The notes below the pieces were generated by a model. The model ran no database searches. It saw only the letters and a list, made by a program, of their open reading frames with translations, and was not told the DNA's origin. From Sipunculus nudus (Eukaryota > Annelida > Sipuncula > Golfingiida > Sipunculidae), in contig CM049314.1 in NCBI GenBank assembly GCA_026874595.1, forward strand, positions 63,584,800 through 63,648,799: DNA of 64,000 nt, read 5' to 3'. Below, piece after piece: positions 23,018 to 35,763 of the stretch. A program made the translations under genes and the position numbers. How positions within the stretch are numbered: position 1 is the stretch's first letter; every line of letters starts with the position of its first letter.

Positions 23018-24861
23018 TTTTGTGACAAAATAACCAACAGAAAAATGTTGTACTGGCACACTTGATTTCTAAAGGAGTGAGCCCGGCTCGCATGTGGCGC
23101 CCCCTGGCGAAATAGTCCCTAGAGTTTCCCAATAGAAAACATCTGGCTTTCAGTACAATAAATAATGGACGCGTAAAAATTTGAAATTCATATTTGGTAG
23201 GCTAAACAAGTAAGCGTTACTTTTTCTAACGTGACAGATACACCTGTCTTGATGCCCAAATACATGTTCATAATACTACAAGCTTTAATCCATTGAACGG
23301 TTAGGGATATTTTTGACACTGTTTAAAAGTATAACGCAACGCCTTGGTTTATCATCGTAAGCTTAAATAATCTAGGACAAAGGAAGATACACCGATAATA
23401 TCCTGGGAATTTTATTTTTGATAAACATATGAGGTATGGTTTACCTAAGCCAAGATGCGTAACTTCTGACTATCGATTTTTAAACATCCCGTCAGTAAAG
23501 TTGAATGTTAAGGTTGAATGAATCAGTGATTCTTTTTTTCATTTGAAATGAGGCCTGGGTCTAACAGTTCCAATAATTTGAACATCATTTCCAATATGAA
23601 AAACAAAACAGTTTCTGACAAATATGTAGATTTTACATTAATTCAGTATAATTTTAAAAAGGTGCTAGGTCACAAAACAATTACTCATATATAAATTTCA
23701 TGCATGATACATTTTATACAGCTACCCATATTTGTTTGGTTAATGCAGCAATGACATTTTTTCTGTTAAAATTTAAATTTTTAAATCAAAGCTATTAGGA
23801 ATACTTACTTTACTGAACATATTTTTATATACAACTATACTTACTAGAAATGCTTCGCATTGATTTATTAACTGTATAGTTTAAACCAAGAGGAATCCAG
23901 ATTTTTAATATATATTTAGATTTAGATAAATGCAAAAAAAATACCTATTTTATTAATAAGAATGTATAAATAAGCTACAACACAATTAAATTTATGGCAT
24001 CAGAGATAGTTTCAGTATCATTAAACCATCAAACGTAAACCTTTTTTCTTATCCTATCGGGATTGTTCATTCTAGTATCTGTTCCCGGTTTCATTGGGAG
24101 TATACAGTCTTAAAACAAACAGAGGTTTATTGGCTCCTCAAGGAGGGTATGTCTTTTCTCCCGTTCGTTCGTGTGTGTGCTTAACATAATCATGAACTAA
24201 TCAAAATCTCATGAAATTCCTGGGCATTTTGGGAATAGGCCAATACAGAATCAATTAGACTTTGGACTGAATCCGGCACAGTTATATAGTTAGGAACTTC
24301 TTCAAAGAATATTCACAAATATTCAGACACTTATGCCTGATTGATCTGGGAATATGGGCTAAATAAGTGAATACCCACATGGCAGAAGTTAGATTCCTTG
24401 AATTATATCATTCTAGTTTAATACCCATGATATGTGTTCTGTAACTAATGGCCCTTAAATTGGTTTCCTGTTGTATGTTCTCATTTGTTTATAGATGCTT
24501 TATATTAGATATGCATGGAGTAAAATAAAATTTCTTAGTGAGAAATATATATATTTCCGAATAACTGCTTGTGTTAATCCTAAATATTGTTCTACAAAAG
24601 GTTTCTGTTTAATGTCAAACATTCTTCCCATTGGATGATCATATATCGTCAGCATATTGACACAGGGGCATCTGGTTATACCAATGCAACACACGTCCTA
24701 GTATCGCAAAATATGTTCACCAATACTGGTATATCATTACTACTCCAGAAAATACTCTACAAATACCTAAAATCAACAGTCATGTTGCCAGCTGATCAGA
24801 GCCCAAAGTCACTCAGTCATAATATGGCGGATAATACAAAATCAAGATTTCCTTTAACCCC
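23018..24861. other. No gene recognised
   Basis: AT-rich, no supported exon or repeat. Confidence 0.45.
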
Positions 24862-25119
24862 CGGTTTTTTGTCAGAGAGTCCAAAATCCTAATTTCCTTC
24901 AACGACTGGTATTTGTTAGAGTATCCAAAATCCGAATTTACTTAAACCATTGATTATCTTATTGAGAATCCAAAATCCAGATTTCCTTAAATCACTTGTA
25001 TTTATTAGAGAATCCAGAATCAAAATTTCCTTTAACCATTGATATTTGGTAGAGAATCAAAATTTCCTTAAATCACTGGTATTTATTAGAGAAACCACAA
25101 TCCAAATTTGCTTAAACAA
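24862..25119 (+). repeat. 45-bp minisatellite, left block
   Basis: Five to six diverged units of about 44-45 bases, each with TTAGAGAATCCAAAATCC and a TTTCCTTAAACCA-like end followed by CTGGTATTTG. The same units resume at 32,234, on the other side of the candidate 7.1-kb element. Confidence 0.85.
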
Positions 25120-26287
25120 CACTGCAAAACTACGGGTTTTTGTAGGGTTTTTTCTTAAACCCAGGGATGTTTTCTGAAAAAGGCACCCCTTCCACGGTTT
25201 TCAGTTTATAATCCTACTGGGTACGGGTTGAGTCTGCATATTCAACCTGTAAACAATCCGCACCGCGCCTTATAAAATTAGTTTACGCATTTGTCGCTAG
25301 ACGTCGATACTGGTCCTCACGTGGTATGACGTGTTCCTGGACACATGATACAAGACGCACACCACATGGAAAGAACCTGCAGCAGCTTCAGAAGCCTTCA
25401 ACGTTAGTACCCAATATTCTGGTGAGTATTGAATGAAATATGAATCGTTCTTGAGCAGTAAAAATGTTGGCAGTAGTTTGTTGTTATTATTAATAAATGC
25501 GATTTTCGCCAGTATACTTCCGTGCTTTATATTATGATCACACAACAAAACTTCCGCCTGACCTTTCCGATTTTTATCCCCAGTATTTGATATTTCATGA
25601 GTATATATGGAAAAGGGATATCAGAAACTGATTATTTCTAAATTCTCATAGTTGTTTTTCTTAGATGGCTCCGTTAAATAAAGATTCAGGTGGATTGGTT
25701 TCTCAAATTTACCAGTTCAAAACGGGGGACTGAAGGTGGCGACACCAGCGTTATTTCCTGTTGCCGCCCCCTCCCCCCCCTCCCCCACCCCGACACACAC
25801 CAAAACCAACACTTCCCACCATGGATAAAAGTATTAAAAACTCCACAAAGCACCACTTCTGAAAGGGAAGACAGAAGCCCTTGCCATCCTATAGGCTATA
25901 CAAACACATATATAATTATATATGCACATATGGTTTCCGATAATCTGTGTTTACATGGTTTAAGGCAGTTTATATGCTCTATAAATTTAATAATTAATTT
26001 TTACTTTAGGTTTTCATTAAAGATCAGAAAGAGTTGTGTGTGTGTTTTTTTAATAAATAAATAAATAATAAGATCACTGGTACAGCCTGTATTATCAGTT
26101 GACAATTTTTATAATTGTTAAAATATAAATAAATAAATTATTCATTTATTAATTTTATACATAGCAATATCGTATTTCTTTTTAGTTGATACACTAGTTT
26201 CAATAACAACCTGAGATGATAAGATGGAGGGATGACTCGCAGGAGTTGGAAGATAATCATGACTTTTTATGTGACTTTTTAAAACCA

Positions 26288-26297
26288 TATATATGTA

Positions 26298-26339
<42 letters not shown>
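26288..26339. repeat. (TA)n microsatellite
   Basis: TA dinucleotide array with two early TG interruptions. Confidence 0.9.
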
Positions 26340-26341
<2 letters not shown>

Positions 26342-26600
26342 CACAGTGACGCATATCAAATGCATTGCAACTATGTATAGGGTTTAAAAAAATAGGGTTT
26401 TATATTCCCAGTTAAAGGTAATTCTAACAAAGATTTGGATATAAAATATTCTAGGAAACTCTGTCATGTAATCAAAGTGTTTAATTCTATTTGTTTATAT
26501 ATTTCCAGTATATAAATATTATTTTCTGAATATCAAGGGGGATACATTTACTATTCCCCACCCCCTTGCTAAAATGAAGGGGTGATATATACCCCCCCTC

Positions 26601-26880
26601 CTATATTAACGAACCTAGAAAATAACATAAATATTTAAAACATATAAATAATTTAAAACACATGCATAGTATAGATAAGTTCATCCCTCTATGTTTGGTA
26701 TTCCCAAATGAGTGAAACATCTCAATATTAGTACAGCCTTGATACATCATGGGGCAGGTGCCAGTGGCTCTTTTTATTATAACAGGAACTGGCTGTGATA
26801 TATAGGGACATACAGAGATATATACGGGTGACCTGATGGTTGGGTGCTGATAAGGCATAGCCAGATCCTGGGAAAGTTTG
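26601..26880 (-). CDS. Possible exon, unrecognised
   Basis: A strong acceptor (CCTTTTTTTTCAG) is followed by an open frame KLSQDLAMPYQHPTIRSPVY... through CPYISQPVPVIIKRATGTCP, which is Pro-rich and protein-like for about 55 codons; after that it becomes AT-rich. No clear donor. Could be an exon of an unknown gene or of the surrounding element. Confidence 0.25.
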
Positions 26881-27162
26881 CTGAAAAAAAAGGATCAAGG
26901 TAGCATCCCATAACCTCAACAAGAACATGACATTCCTATATTCAAAGAAGAAGTGGATACTACCTAGGCAACCTTCCCAATTCATAAGAAATTATGAACA
27001 TTTAAATTTCACCTAATAATGTATTGTAATTTATTTTTAGCAAACTATATCAGTAATTTGAGCTATAGCGATGCCTTTCTGTCAGTCCTTTTCTTTTACT
27101 GATACCTAACGTTTTAACATTTGTTGGAAAGCAAAGCTTGTTGATTGCACTATAATGTGCCC

Positions 27163-27190
27163 CCCTCCCCCCCCCCCCCCCAAAAAAAAA
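27163..27190. repeat. C run followed by A run
   Basis: Mostly C (about 17) then about 9 A; prone to length variation. Confidence 0.85.
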
Positions 27191-27284
27191 ATAATTCTTG
27201 GATAGAAGTAGTCCACCCGCCTGTGAGACCTGCCCATGTTGTCGAAGTCAGGTCAGCTCACATGGCAATCACCTATAGGGTCAA

Positions 27285-27385
27285 TATTAGTAAATTTTTA
27301 GCTCAGCTTACCGTAGGTCATCTTAGATACAGCGATCAGCCTTTGTCCATTGTATGATGATCTGTTTGTCTGTTACTAGGGCACA
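27285..27385 (+). repeat. GCTCA-type dispersed repeat
   Basis: TTTTTAGCTCAGCTTACCGTAGGTCA followed by a TTTGTCCAT region resembles the TAGCTCA...GTCCGTC elements that are abundant in bivalve genomes. Related to 29,440-29,550 and, inverted, to 54,640-54,745. Confidence 0.55.
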
Positions 27386-28917
27386 AATCATAACTGTTTG
27401 ATCTGGAAATTTATAACGTCACATCTAGGTATGTCTTTGGTAAATCACATACCAAATTTATTGTGACCTATATTCCGCACATATATATCCATATCACCAT
27501 TTAAATATGAGGAAAATCAGCCATGCCAGTTCTTCAGATACAATTGCAAATAAGTAACACTTTGTGCTATTGATGTATGAAATTTTTCATTAAATATGTG
27601 GGTTTTGATTGTATTGATCTTTCTGAAATTTTGTAAACAATGGATCACTGATAGCCCTTCCACCTGTGCCAAAGTTGTGCCACCATGTCCCTGCCATCGA
27701 TATTTTCTTATTTTTATGCATTCTTAATAATATGTTTTCAAACCTAGAAATCAGGATGGACAGTTCTTAATATCAATCCAGCTGAGCAAACAGTAATTTT
27801 ACAGGTTAAGCATATTTAAAAGAACATGTATCATTTAGGCATCATAATTATATACATCATTTCTCACAACTGCTCTGGACACAACTGCAAAAATGCTAAA
27901 ATGGCAGCAATCTAAGTTTAAGGAATTTCTCATAATCACAGAGCAGCGGAGTGTCAGGACCTCCATGTCTCTTGTTTATTTTTTCAGTTAATAGATTAAA
28001 CTTAAATGATGATACTTTAGCTTGTCTCAACTTTTGTTTTACATTATCCTGAGTTCCATGTTCCCCATGCATCAGGAATTTTCACCTGCATAGTACATGC
28101 TAGAATTAAATAAAAACTAGGCTGAGCGCCTTGGCCCATGAGTCCCTTTTTTAAATAGCATAAGCTAAATTTCCATTTTTTTAATACTGGTACTAGGAAA
28201 TAATAACATGTAGATAAATCTGCTGAATTAACCTGCCTTCAAGTACTTTGTTACACTAGGGAATATTCATTATGTTAGATGGGGTTATTCAGTGCTCCAT
28301 GTTAGTTTGTGTAAAATTGGGTATGTCTAAAACAGCAAGAATAAGAAGTATTGTTGTCTTATTATTCTGTTTAGCAGATCCTGAAGCTAGGATGCAAAAG
28401 TAAGTTAAAGTAAAGTTAAATTTCTGAAACGCTACAGAAAATTGCAGCACCACATGATTCGTCAAGTTCACCAATTGAAAGCACTCTAGGGAGTCTAAGA
28501 TTACTACCAGTTCCAGGCGTTTCCTTTATTTGGGTTGGTATCAGCTATCTACATAGAAAACATATTATCCTTACTTATCTTTCTGATTTGTTATTAATTC
28601 GATTTTTGGGGGGCATAGGGTATATTTATGTATTATTTACATCTGACTAAATAATAAAAAAATATACACATATTTCAGGTGTGGTTTATAGAATTTGGAA
28701 GCTTCATGGAAATGAAATAAATTGCTTGTTTTATGGGAATTAAAAATATAGTTACAAGGCAGATATCCTGCAAATAAATATACAAGATGAATCAATTATT
28801 ATTTATGATTTTGCAATGGGAACATCTTTTGAATAAATTTAGTCTAATCCAAAGAATTTTTTTAATCCACACACACCTGTATGAATGTTAATATGAATAT
28901 CCTTTTCAATATTTCAG

Positions 28918-28961
28918 ATAAAGCATTTGAACTTCCACTTCACCTTGCTCTAAGCAAATGA
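28918..28961 (+). CDS. Possible short terminal exon
   Basis: Acceptor TTTTCAATATTTCAG, then two bases and KAFELPLHLALSK to TGA. Weakly like the end of an ankyrin-type repeat. Very short; may be chance. Confidence 0.2.
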
Positions 28962-29051
28962 AGAGAAGTTTAATTGTCATGGTGACAGAAAAGAAAATGT
29001 ATAACTCTGATGGTTTTAACTCAGTTGATAATTATCTGTTCAACAATTGAG

Positions 29052-29420
29052 TTATAGTATTATAACTTCATGCCTCAAGCTATGACCCTTTGTTTGTCCA
29101 TCCCCTGGCAAAACGTCTATCAACAACGTACAGTATTTCTGAGATCTATTCTGCAGATCTGTTTTGCCCAGAACATCCCCTGCCATGCCTGAAATTAGGT
29201 CACTGTTACTTTTCGATGAGATGAATATTGGAGTGAGAATCTTATTTATTGTGAAAACCTCGGTAGCAGGCAGCTTATTCTGTCCCTTATCATTAACAAT
29301 GGGACTGATTCGTTCCAGTATAGCACTTAGTTTATTGGAAAATGGTGGCCTTCTTGCATGACATGTACGCTGGTAGTCCCAGGCCAGGTTAAATTCTGTT
29401 AAATCAGAACCCAGATTTAA
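29052..29420 (-). CDS. 122-codon open frame without ATG, unrecognised
   Basis: Starting right after an acceptor-like TACCTAG, the minus strand is open for 122 codons to TAA: LNLGSDLTEFNLAWDYQRTC..., later PIVNDKGQNKLPATEVF and GMAGDVLGKTDLQNRSQ. The composition is balanced and less AT-biased than the flanks. The only Met is internal, so if real it is a 3' exon. No family recognised. A frame this long can arise by chance in 64 kb. It sits inside the candidate 7.1-kb element and could be part of it. Confidence 0.3.
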   Translation of the reverse strand, partial: LNLGSDLTEFNLAWDYQRTCHARRPPFSNKLSAILERISPIVNDKGQNKLPATEVFTINKILTPIFISSKSNSDLISGMAGDVLGKTDLQNRSQKYCTLLIDVLPGDGQTKGHSLRHEVIIL

Positions 29421-29439
29421 CTAGGTACTTTAACAATAA

Positions 29440-29550
29440 GTTATGTTAGCTCAGCTGACTGTAAGTCACCTGAGCTACAGTCATGGTCTGTTGTCCATCC
29501 GTCCGTCCCTACGTTAGACTAGCACGTTTTGAAACCATTAGACCCAGGAA
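29440..29550 (+). repeat. GCTCA-type dispersed repeat
   Basis: TTAGCTCAGCTGACTGTAAG...CACCTGAGCTACAG with GTTGTCCATCCGTCCGTCC; imperfectly palindromic head and CCGTCCGTCC motif, as in bivalve dispersed elements. The same order recurs inverted at 54,640-54,745. Confidence 0.6.
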
Positions 29551-31477
29551 TCCAGAGTTCGCCATACTGTTTGATGTCCCAAAGATATTCTACCAAACCA
29601 AAAACTGGGTCAATGCGACTTCTTTCCTTTGAGAAATTATGGAATAACCTCAATTTTCTATTAAAAACCTATTTTCAGACTTTAGGACTGCCTTATATCA
29701 AAACCACTCATCTGCTTTCCTTCACATTCACCATAAATATTTCTCAAATGTAAATGCCAGAAATTAGGTCAGTGTAACATGATTTTTTAAGATATGGGCA
29801 AAAACATATTGCATTTTTTGTAAACATCAGGAAATATATTTAATCACGTAACAACATAAATGTTAAAGCTATTGACTTTTTTCCAGGGATATACAATTCA
29901 ATTATATACCCTAAATTAGATCAGATTTTTTAAAGTTATTAGCATAAATATAAAATAGGTACCTTAAATTTTGCCCAACTTTGACCATTGCAAGTTTTTT
30001 CCTCAGGAAGAACTTTTGATTTTAATATGGATTTATTCTGTTAAATTCTGAAATTTGAAAATAAAAGCTCAAAGTTAGGCTAGTTATTAAAGTTTTTCAG
30101 AGGCTCTAAGGTATATGCATATTCAAGCTTCAGACCACCCACTTCTGGTCACTACAGCCTTGCTTGGGTAACCTTTTCAGTGATGTCACACTGGCGGAGC
30201 ACCCCTGCTGACACAAGTTCATTCAGTTAATCTCATGACCCCTCCCCCCCCCCCCCCAAAGTATATTGCAATACTTGTTATTGTTATTGTCAACTTTAGT
30301 TGTGCAAATGTAGTATTTTTAGAGATATCAATTTTTTTAAAATAATAAAATAAAATAAAATATAATTAAACCTATCAGTAGGCATCATTTTAATAATATA
30401 AACCGAATAATGGATAAATAAAGGTGCAATTTCAAATTGTGAATTTTATATCAAGTGTTATTTTAAGATATTTATTGTTTTGCAAATTACAAAAAAAATA
30501 TAAAAAAATAAATACATCTGTGTGCATAATGTGATGTCACCTGACCAAATAAGCTACAAATGTTGATGCAAGTTAGAATTAGGGATCAACTTAAATATTC
30601 AGATATATACTGTAAATGTATAGTAAAATTTATAAATTTAAAATGAAACTTTATGTAATAAAAATGATCTATGCAAACATTTGTTCATTGTGTTCCTGCC
30701 TCAGTAAAATTGGAATTAAAGTGATTTACTTTGTTTTTCCATCTTTCTGCATGTTTTAAATATTCAATTATTATGAATAAAACTTTTCTTCCTGTAAGCA
30801 CTGTTGAATTAAATTTCATATCGTGCATGTATATGTTAAGGTGTTGAAACTAACATCCCCCCACCCCCAAATTGATTCCTTGCACCTTAGCACGGAGGAC
30901 GATATTTTAATTGCGACTGCATTAAATTTATTTATGAAAGAATATATGTCCAGAAATACAGAGGTGTTGTAACTCCCATCATTAACCCCTCCCCAACACG
31001 CACACTCACCATCAAGTCCACCTGTGGATAGGGAACGTTATGGCATCTGTATACTTTTTATAGAATAGAATATTATTTTAGATTTTTACCTTCAAGGTCA
31101 ACTTCAGCTGAACACAGTGACACATGGGTTCCTTATTTAAATATTTAAATGAAAATTAGTTGCATATTTATAAACATATAAAATAACCTGATAAAGAAGA
31201 TCAGCTTAGTGTCATGGGCCACTTTCATATCACATCCTTGATATGTGAAAATATCAAGTAATTTTTTTATCCTGATTAGTCCAAGAGAATGATCCTAATT
31301 TTTATGTACAGTTTCATTAATCTTCCAGCATTACATCCAAAAACAATATGCTTAGATTATTATATAATAAAGTAATCAAATATTGTCATGTGTCATATCA
31401 GTATATTTATAATTGAATGATATTCAAAAATGTACAAATTAATTCATTTCAGTTCTAACATTTCATGTTCATTTCAG

Positions 31478-31583
31478 AACATTTTATGCTCCTGTCATTC
31501 TGAAGAGGGCTAGCAGGTGTCGCGAGAATCTAGATTCTGGAAAGCCTACAGATGTCACCTGTCGGACTCTCACATGCTGTTGA
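31478..31583 (+). CDS. Possible terminal exon, unrecognised
   Basis: Acceptor TGTTCATTTCAG, then TFYAPVILKRASRCRENLDS... ending CRTLTCC and TGA (34 codons). A poly(A)-like AATAAA follows near 31,784. No family recognised; the basic, Cys-containing tail is plausible but short. Confidence 0.28.
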
Positions 31584-32233
31584 TGCATGCTTTGTGACAT
31601 TTTTGCTTATAATATTGAGACCACCGGCACAGTCAAAAAGATGCTTCTTTTCTTTTTTTTATGAATACACATTAAAACCATATGATTTTTCCAAGATGAC
31701 TTTATTTATGATAAAGCACTATTTCGTGTGTCAAAGATTTTTGTTAAATAACATTTTCAACTATGTATTGTGAAAAAATGGAAATAAATATTTAAATGAT
31801 TTGTCATATTATTAGATCTTAATCTATTTCCCTGCCTTTTTTCTCTGGTGTATCATACATAGGACCTTTCATTGCATCTGGTGGATAATGCAAGCTGCAA
31901 AGTGTTACATTATATTTCTCTTTTTACAGGAGATAAAATGAATTTCTTTCATAAAAGTTTGAATAGAATATTTACAGCCCTATATTCTTGAACCAGCAGT
32001 TATTTAAAGGGGGGTTTCCTTATTTTCTATCCTAAAAGGCGTTGCTGAAAAAAACCCTCTGTGGGTTTTTTTATGGGGTGTTTTGTATAAAACCCATATA
32101 CAGGTGTTTTAAATACACCCGTATACAGTTTTTTTTTAAACACGGTTTTAAAAAAAACCGTTAAGGGTTTTGCTTTTTAGTACCTCAGAAAACCCGTTTC
32201 CTACCCTTTAAAAACCCCGTAGTTTTTGCAGTG

Positions 32234-32378
32234 CACTGCTATTTGTTAGAGAATCCAAAATCCAATTTTTTTTAAAACCACTGGTATTTGTTAGAGTATC
32301 CGAATCCAAATTTCCTTAAACCATTGGTGTTTGTTGGAGAATCCAAAATCCAAAGTTCCTTAAACCACTTGTACTTGA
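32234..32378 (+). repeat. 45-bp minisatellite, right block
   Basis: Three units of the same minisatellite as 24,862-25,119 (TTAGAGAATCCAAAATCC, TTCCTTAAACCA), immediately outside the right inverted end. Confidence 0.85.
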
Positions 32379-33393
32379 TGACAGTGAATAGGAGGTTAGA
32401 GTGTGGTCAGATAATGATGAGGAGGCGACTAGGAGTCAAGAGTTATAGTTAGTCACGTACCCTACAGACATGTTATATTCACATATAAAGCAATTGTCTG
32501 TGTTGATTAAGTGTGTTCACTCCGAGCTGATAACCCCCTCAGGGTCTTAGAGATGCTGTCATGATTATACAATCCAAGACAGAGGCCTAGGATGGGGTAT
32601 TGTCATATACTATAACACAGATCGTACCTGGAGCATTGTAGACAGGTAGACATTTGTTATGGTCAACTAAAATTGCACACACGTGTCAAGCAGTCTCTAC
32701 CATATGAGAGTATGAATATTCATGAAATATCCTAAAACATGACTACAGCAACAATACCTGATTGGCTCTTTATCAGTACATTGAAATCATGGACTGGGGT
32801 TATCTCTTACTAAAGTTTCCTATTGCCTATAAAACCTCAGATCCGTCAACCCTATACGACATCATTTCAAGATTTGCTCACACTCATTGCCTGGCTATTT
32901 TCATTTTGAGAAACATACACTATGTCTGGTTTTAACTGCATATTAAACGAGGTTTTAACACAGAAGTAATTGTTTCATATTTTAATTGGAATTTGTAAAA
33001 TCTTCCGCTTGAATGTCAATCCTATTGATACAATGAAGAGATCTAAATAGGCATGATTTATCTTATCTGTTCCATTACTATTATTTTCCTCAATCAGTAA
33101 TCAACAATTGTGACGGTCCTTTTTGAAAACTCTTTAAAATCATATAGTGACATAAGGTTAATATCCAGAATTATCACTGGATTTTGCACCTGATATTTCT
33201 TTGTGCAGGGAAGGCTTCAGATTAATCTATCCCATATGGTTCTTTCCTTAAAATAATTTTCTTGGTTCCATGAAACCATCAACACATGCATATATTTTAA
33301 ACACTTGAAAAGTCCTAGATATCTGCAGCGTATCAAATGTGTGATGATAATGTATGGATTTACTTGTGCAAGAGATATACTTTTAATTCTCAG
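32379..33393. other. No gene recognised
   Basis: Mixed sequence. A short frame near 32,396 reads VRVWSDNDEEATRSQEL but has no splice borders I trust. Confidence 0.4.
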
Positions 33394-33543
33394 TGATTTT
33401 GTTTTATTCCTCGTTAATGGTTTATGGTGATGACATCCATCGCTATGACGACCAGGTGACTAAGCATGAAGATGACGAGGAGGATGAAGAAGCTCTCTAT
33501 CAGTTGGAGTGGGAACTTGCTTCAGAGTCTGATATGATCACAG
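33394..33543 (+). CDS. Acidic exon of an unknown gene
   Basis: A 150-base exon with acceptor TTTTAATTCTCAG and donor G|GTGAGG, open throughout (phase 1 in, phase 1 out). It reads ...MVYGDDIHRYDDQ, then an acidic run HEDDEEDEEALYQLEWELAS and ESDMIT. The acidic, charged, low-codon-bias composition is unlike the AT-rich flanks and supports a real exon. I do not recognise the protein. Neighbouring exons were not identified; a Ser/Asn-rich frame ending at 34,424 with an overlapping AATAAA could be a downstream end but is not supported by a good acceptor. Confidence 0.5.
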
Positions 33544-34860
33544 GTGAGGGTTCTGCTTCTCAACCACGTTTTCTGGTGCATTAGAGTCATATTTTATTAT
33601 CCATTTAGTTCAACAAAACAACGGAATCACCAGCCTAATATAAAGGTCAATTAAGGTTGCCTTTAAGCCAACCAATCATAAAATGTGCTGTACATTTGCA
33701 CTTCAATACATGTATGACTAGTACCAGTTAACTTATTAACTGGGAGTGTACACCCCTTATGGCAAATTTTTAAAGTATTAGGCTGGAATATGGTTTGACT
33801 GCCTAGATTCCTCCAACTCGTGCTCACAGGTCCAAAACTAATAATTTTACCATGATTCTCAACAGTCTTTTACTCTTTTATTTTCTTAATATTAGCAGTA
33901 CATTTCTCCAATTCTCTAACATGAAGGGAAGGGTCGCAACATCAGAGCAGAGGGCAAGTGGTTTGAAATCCGCTAATGCCTCAACACAAACTGGTGAAAA
34001 TTTAATAGAACCCTAGAAATTCTCTTATTTCTAAACAACAGACTATGACTTTTTGATTATTTCTGACCTTGTGATATAAAACCTGAAATCTTTATGTCAA
34101 TGAAAATAACGTACAATTCTTGTCATATGGCTATTTTCATCCTCAAACAGTACTGAGTGGCACCAGCAGATCATAGACCTAATTTAACACAAATTAAATA
34201 AAATAATATGTAATATATGTATGTGTTGTTGTATTAACACCCACAATGGGAATATAATTGGGATGAGTGTTCTGACGGAGGATGCTGGAGAAAAATATGT
34301 CAGTGAGAACACTAACTCCAAGGATCCCTCATTAAGGCATCGATATCTCCAAACTCCTCATATAAATAAGCATCAAAGTTCACTAAATCCAGTATCAAAT
34401 ACAAATGACCCCGTAATAAAATAATGCAAGTTAAACCATGTGTTTAAGAATGCTCTGTCTGCGGATATTGTGCGGGAAGTATTTTTGCATTTTTACGAGG
34501 AGCAAGACTCAATATTTTTTGTCAATCATCATCATTATTAAGCCGATAGGCATCATGAACTTCAAACCTTTAATGTGTCAGAGGATATGAACTCAACATA
34601 ACCGGGATACTCATAACCTAGCATTATGGGTAAAATAACAATGACACACTCGGAACCTGGGTCAGCATGGTACAAATTCAGAGTAGTCAATCACAGATCC
34701 ATCACACTATACCATGCATTATGGTCATTAGAAATTGTTTATCTAACATATATATACAGCCGATTTCTTTACCTTTCCACTTGACACCTTATAAAGGAGC
34801 TATAAGCTTCGCAAGCTGGTGGTTGAATTAAACAGATAGTCAACACTAAGGCGCCTTCAA

Positions 34861-34865
<5 letters not shown>
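33544..34865. other. No clear exon
   Basis: Contains the plus-strand frame 34,221-34,424 (…GMSVLTEDAGEKYVSENTNS…) ending in TAA within AATAAAATAA. It is hydrophilic but lacks a convincing acceptor and is left unassigned. Confidence 0.35.

Positions 34866-34907
<42 letters not shown>
34866..34907. repeat. (TA)n microsatellite
   Basis: About 20 TA units. Confidence 0.95.
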
Positions 34908-34909
<2 letters not shown>

Positions 34910-35470
34910 CTATATATATAAGTTCTACTTTATCCCGGTCTAAGTGGCTTTACGACCTTCAGCTGGGAGACCTGCACCACTTAGTATGAGTATAGTACAT
35001 TTGCCTTTTATATTCCCCTATATATTGTATATTTGCCTTTCGAATTGTATATTATAATAGTATATGTGTATTGTACATTTATATCATATGTGTATACTAC
35101 TGAAATGTTACTGTACCCAGGACCCTATTCAATATTAAATATCAGCTTACTTGCTAATGAGCTTCCTGGTAAAATATCTTTGTATTAATTATAAACATTA
35201 ATCCACAATAAACCTCTGTGCCCTGTTATGTTCCAGTATCACACGTGTACCCCGCCCAATCCTATTGTGGCCCCGAGGACAATAGGATCAGTGCCAGTCA
35301 TTAAACCCCCCCCCCCCCCCATACGCACAAAGCATAATCTCGTAATCTCGTAAAGTCTCGGCTTTTCAAACCACGCCGTAAGCTTCATTCTAACAACATT
35401 CACCTGACGATCGGGTCGCATCCCGTGAAACAGACTGTAGCGAATTTACAGTGTTGTTTTTCTCCAGAGT
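34908..35470. other. No gene recognised
   Basis: Includes a C run near 35,307-35,320; nothing else recognised. Confidence 0.45.

Positions 35471-35515
<45 letters not shown>
35471..35515. repeat. (TA)n microsatellite
   Basis: TA array with one early interruption. Confidence 0.95.
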
Positions 35516-35518
<3 letters not shown>

Positions 35519-35552
35519 GGCCATAGAGCACTTTACATCGGAGGGTAACACT

Positions 35553-35696
<144 letters not shown>

Positions 35697-35712
35697 CTGT
35701 AGATTACTGTAC

Positions 35713-35715
<3 letters not shown>

Positions 35716-35761
<46 letters not shown>
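35716..35761. repeat. (TA)n microsatellite
   Basis: About 22 TA units, following GATTACTGTACGTCTAT, a motif that recurs without the array at 37,127-37,143. Confidence 0.95.

Positions 35762-35763
<2 letters not shown>

Larger units (their letters stand above)
25120..32233. mobile_element. Candidate 7.1-kb DNA element with inverted ends
   Basis: The left end reads CACTGCAAAACTACGGG and the right end, reverse-complemented, CACTGCAAAAACTACGGG; subterminal AAACCC/GGGTTT runs occur at both ends and are dense at 32,030-32,215. The outer flanks on both sides are the same 45-bp minisatellite, as expected if one array was split by an insertion. Ends starting CACTG are reminiscent of the CMC group, but no intact transposase is visible. 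A possible 5' fragment near 25,664-25,900 reads DWFLKFTSSKRGTEGGDTS, weakly reminiscent of transposase N-termini. No clear target-site duplication. Confidence 0.5.

Noticed and set aside
32396-32450. VRVWSDNDEEATRSQEL, reminiscent of a C2-domain strand
   Set aside because: Only about 17 residues, without splice borders or neighbouring C2 sequence; too weak to call.
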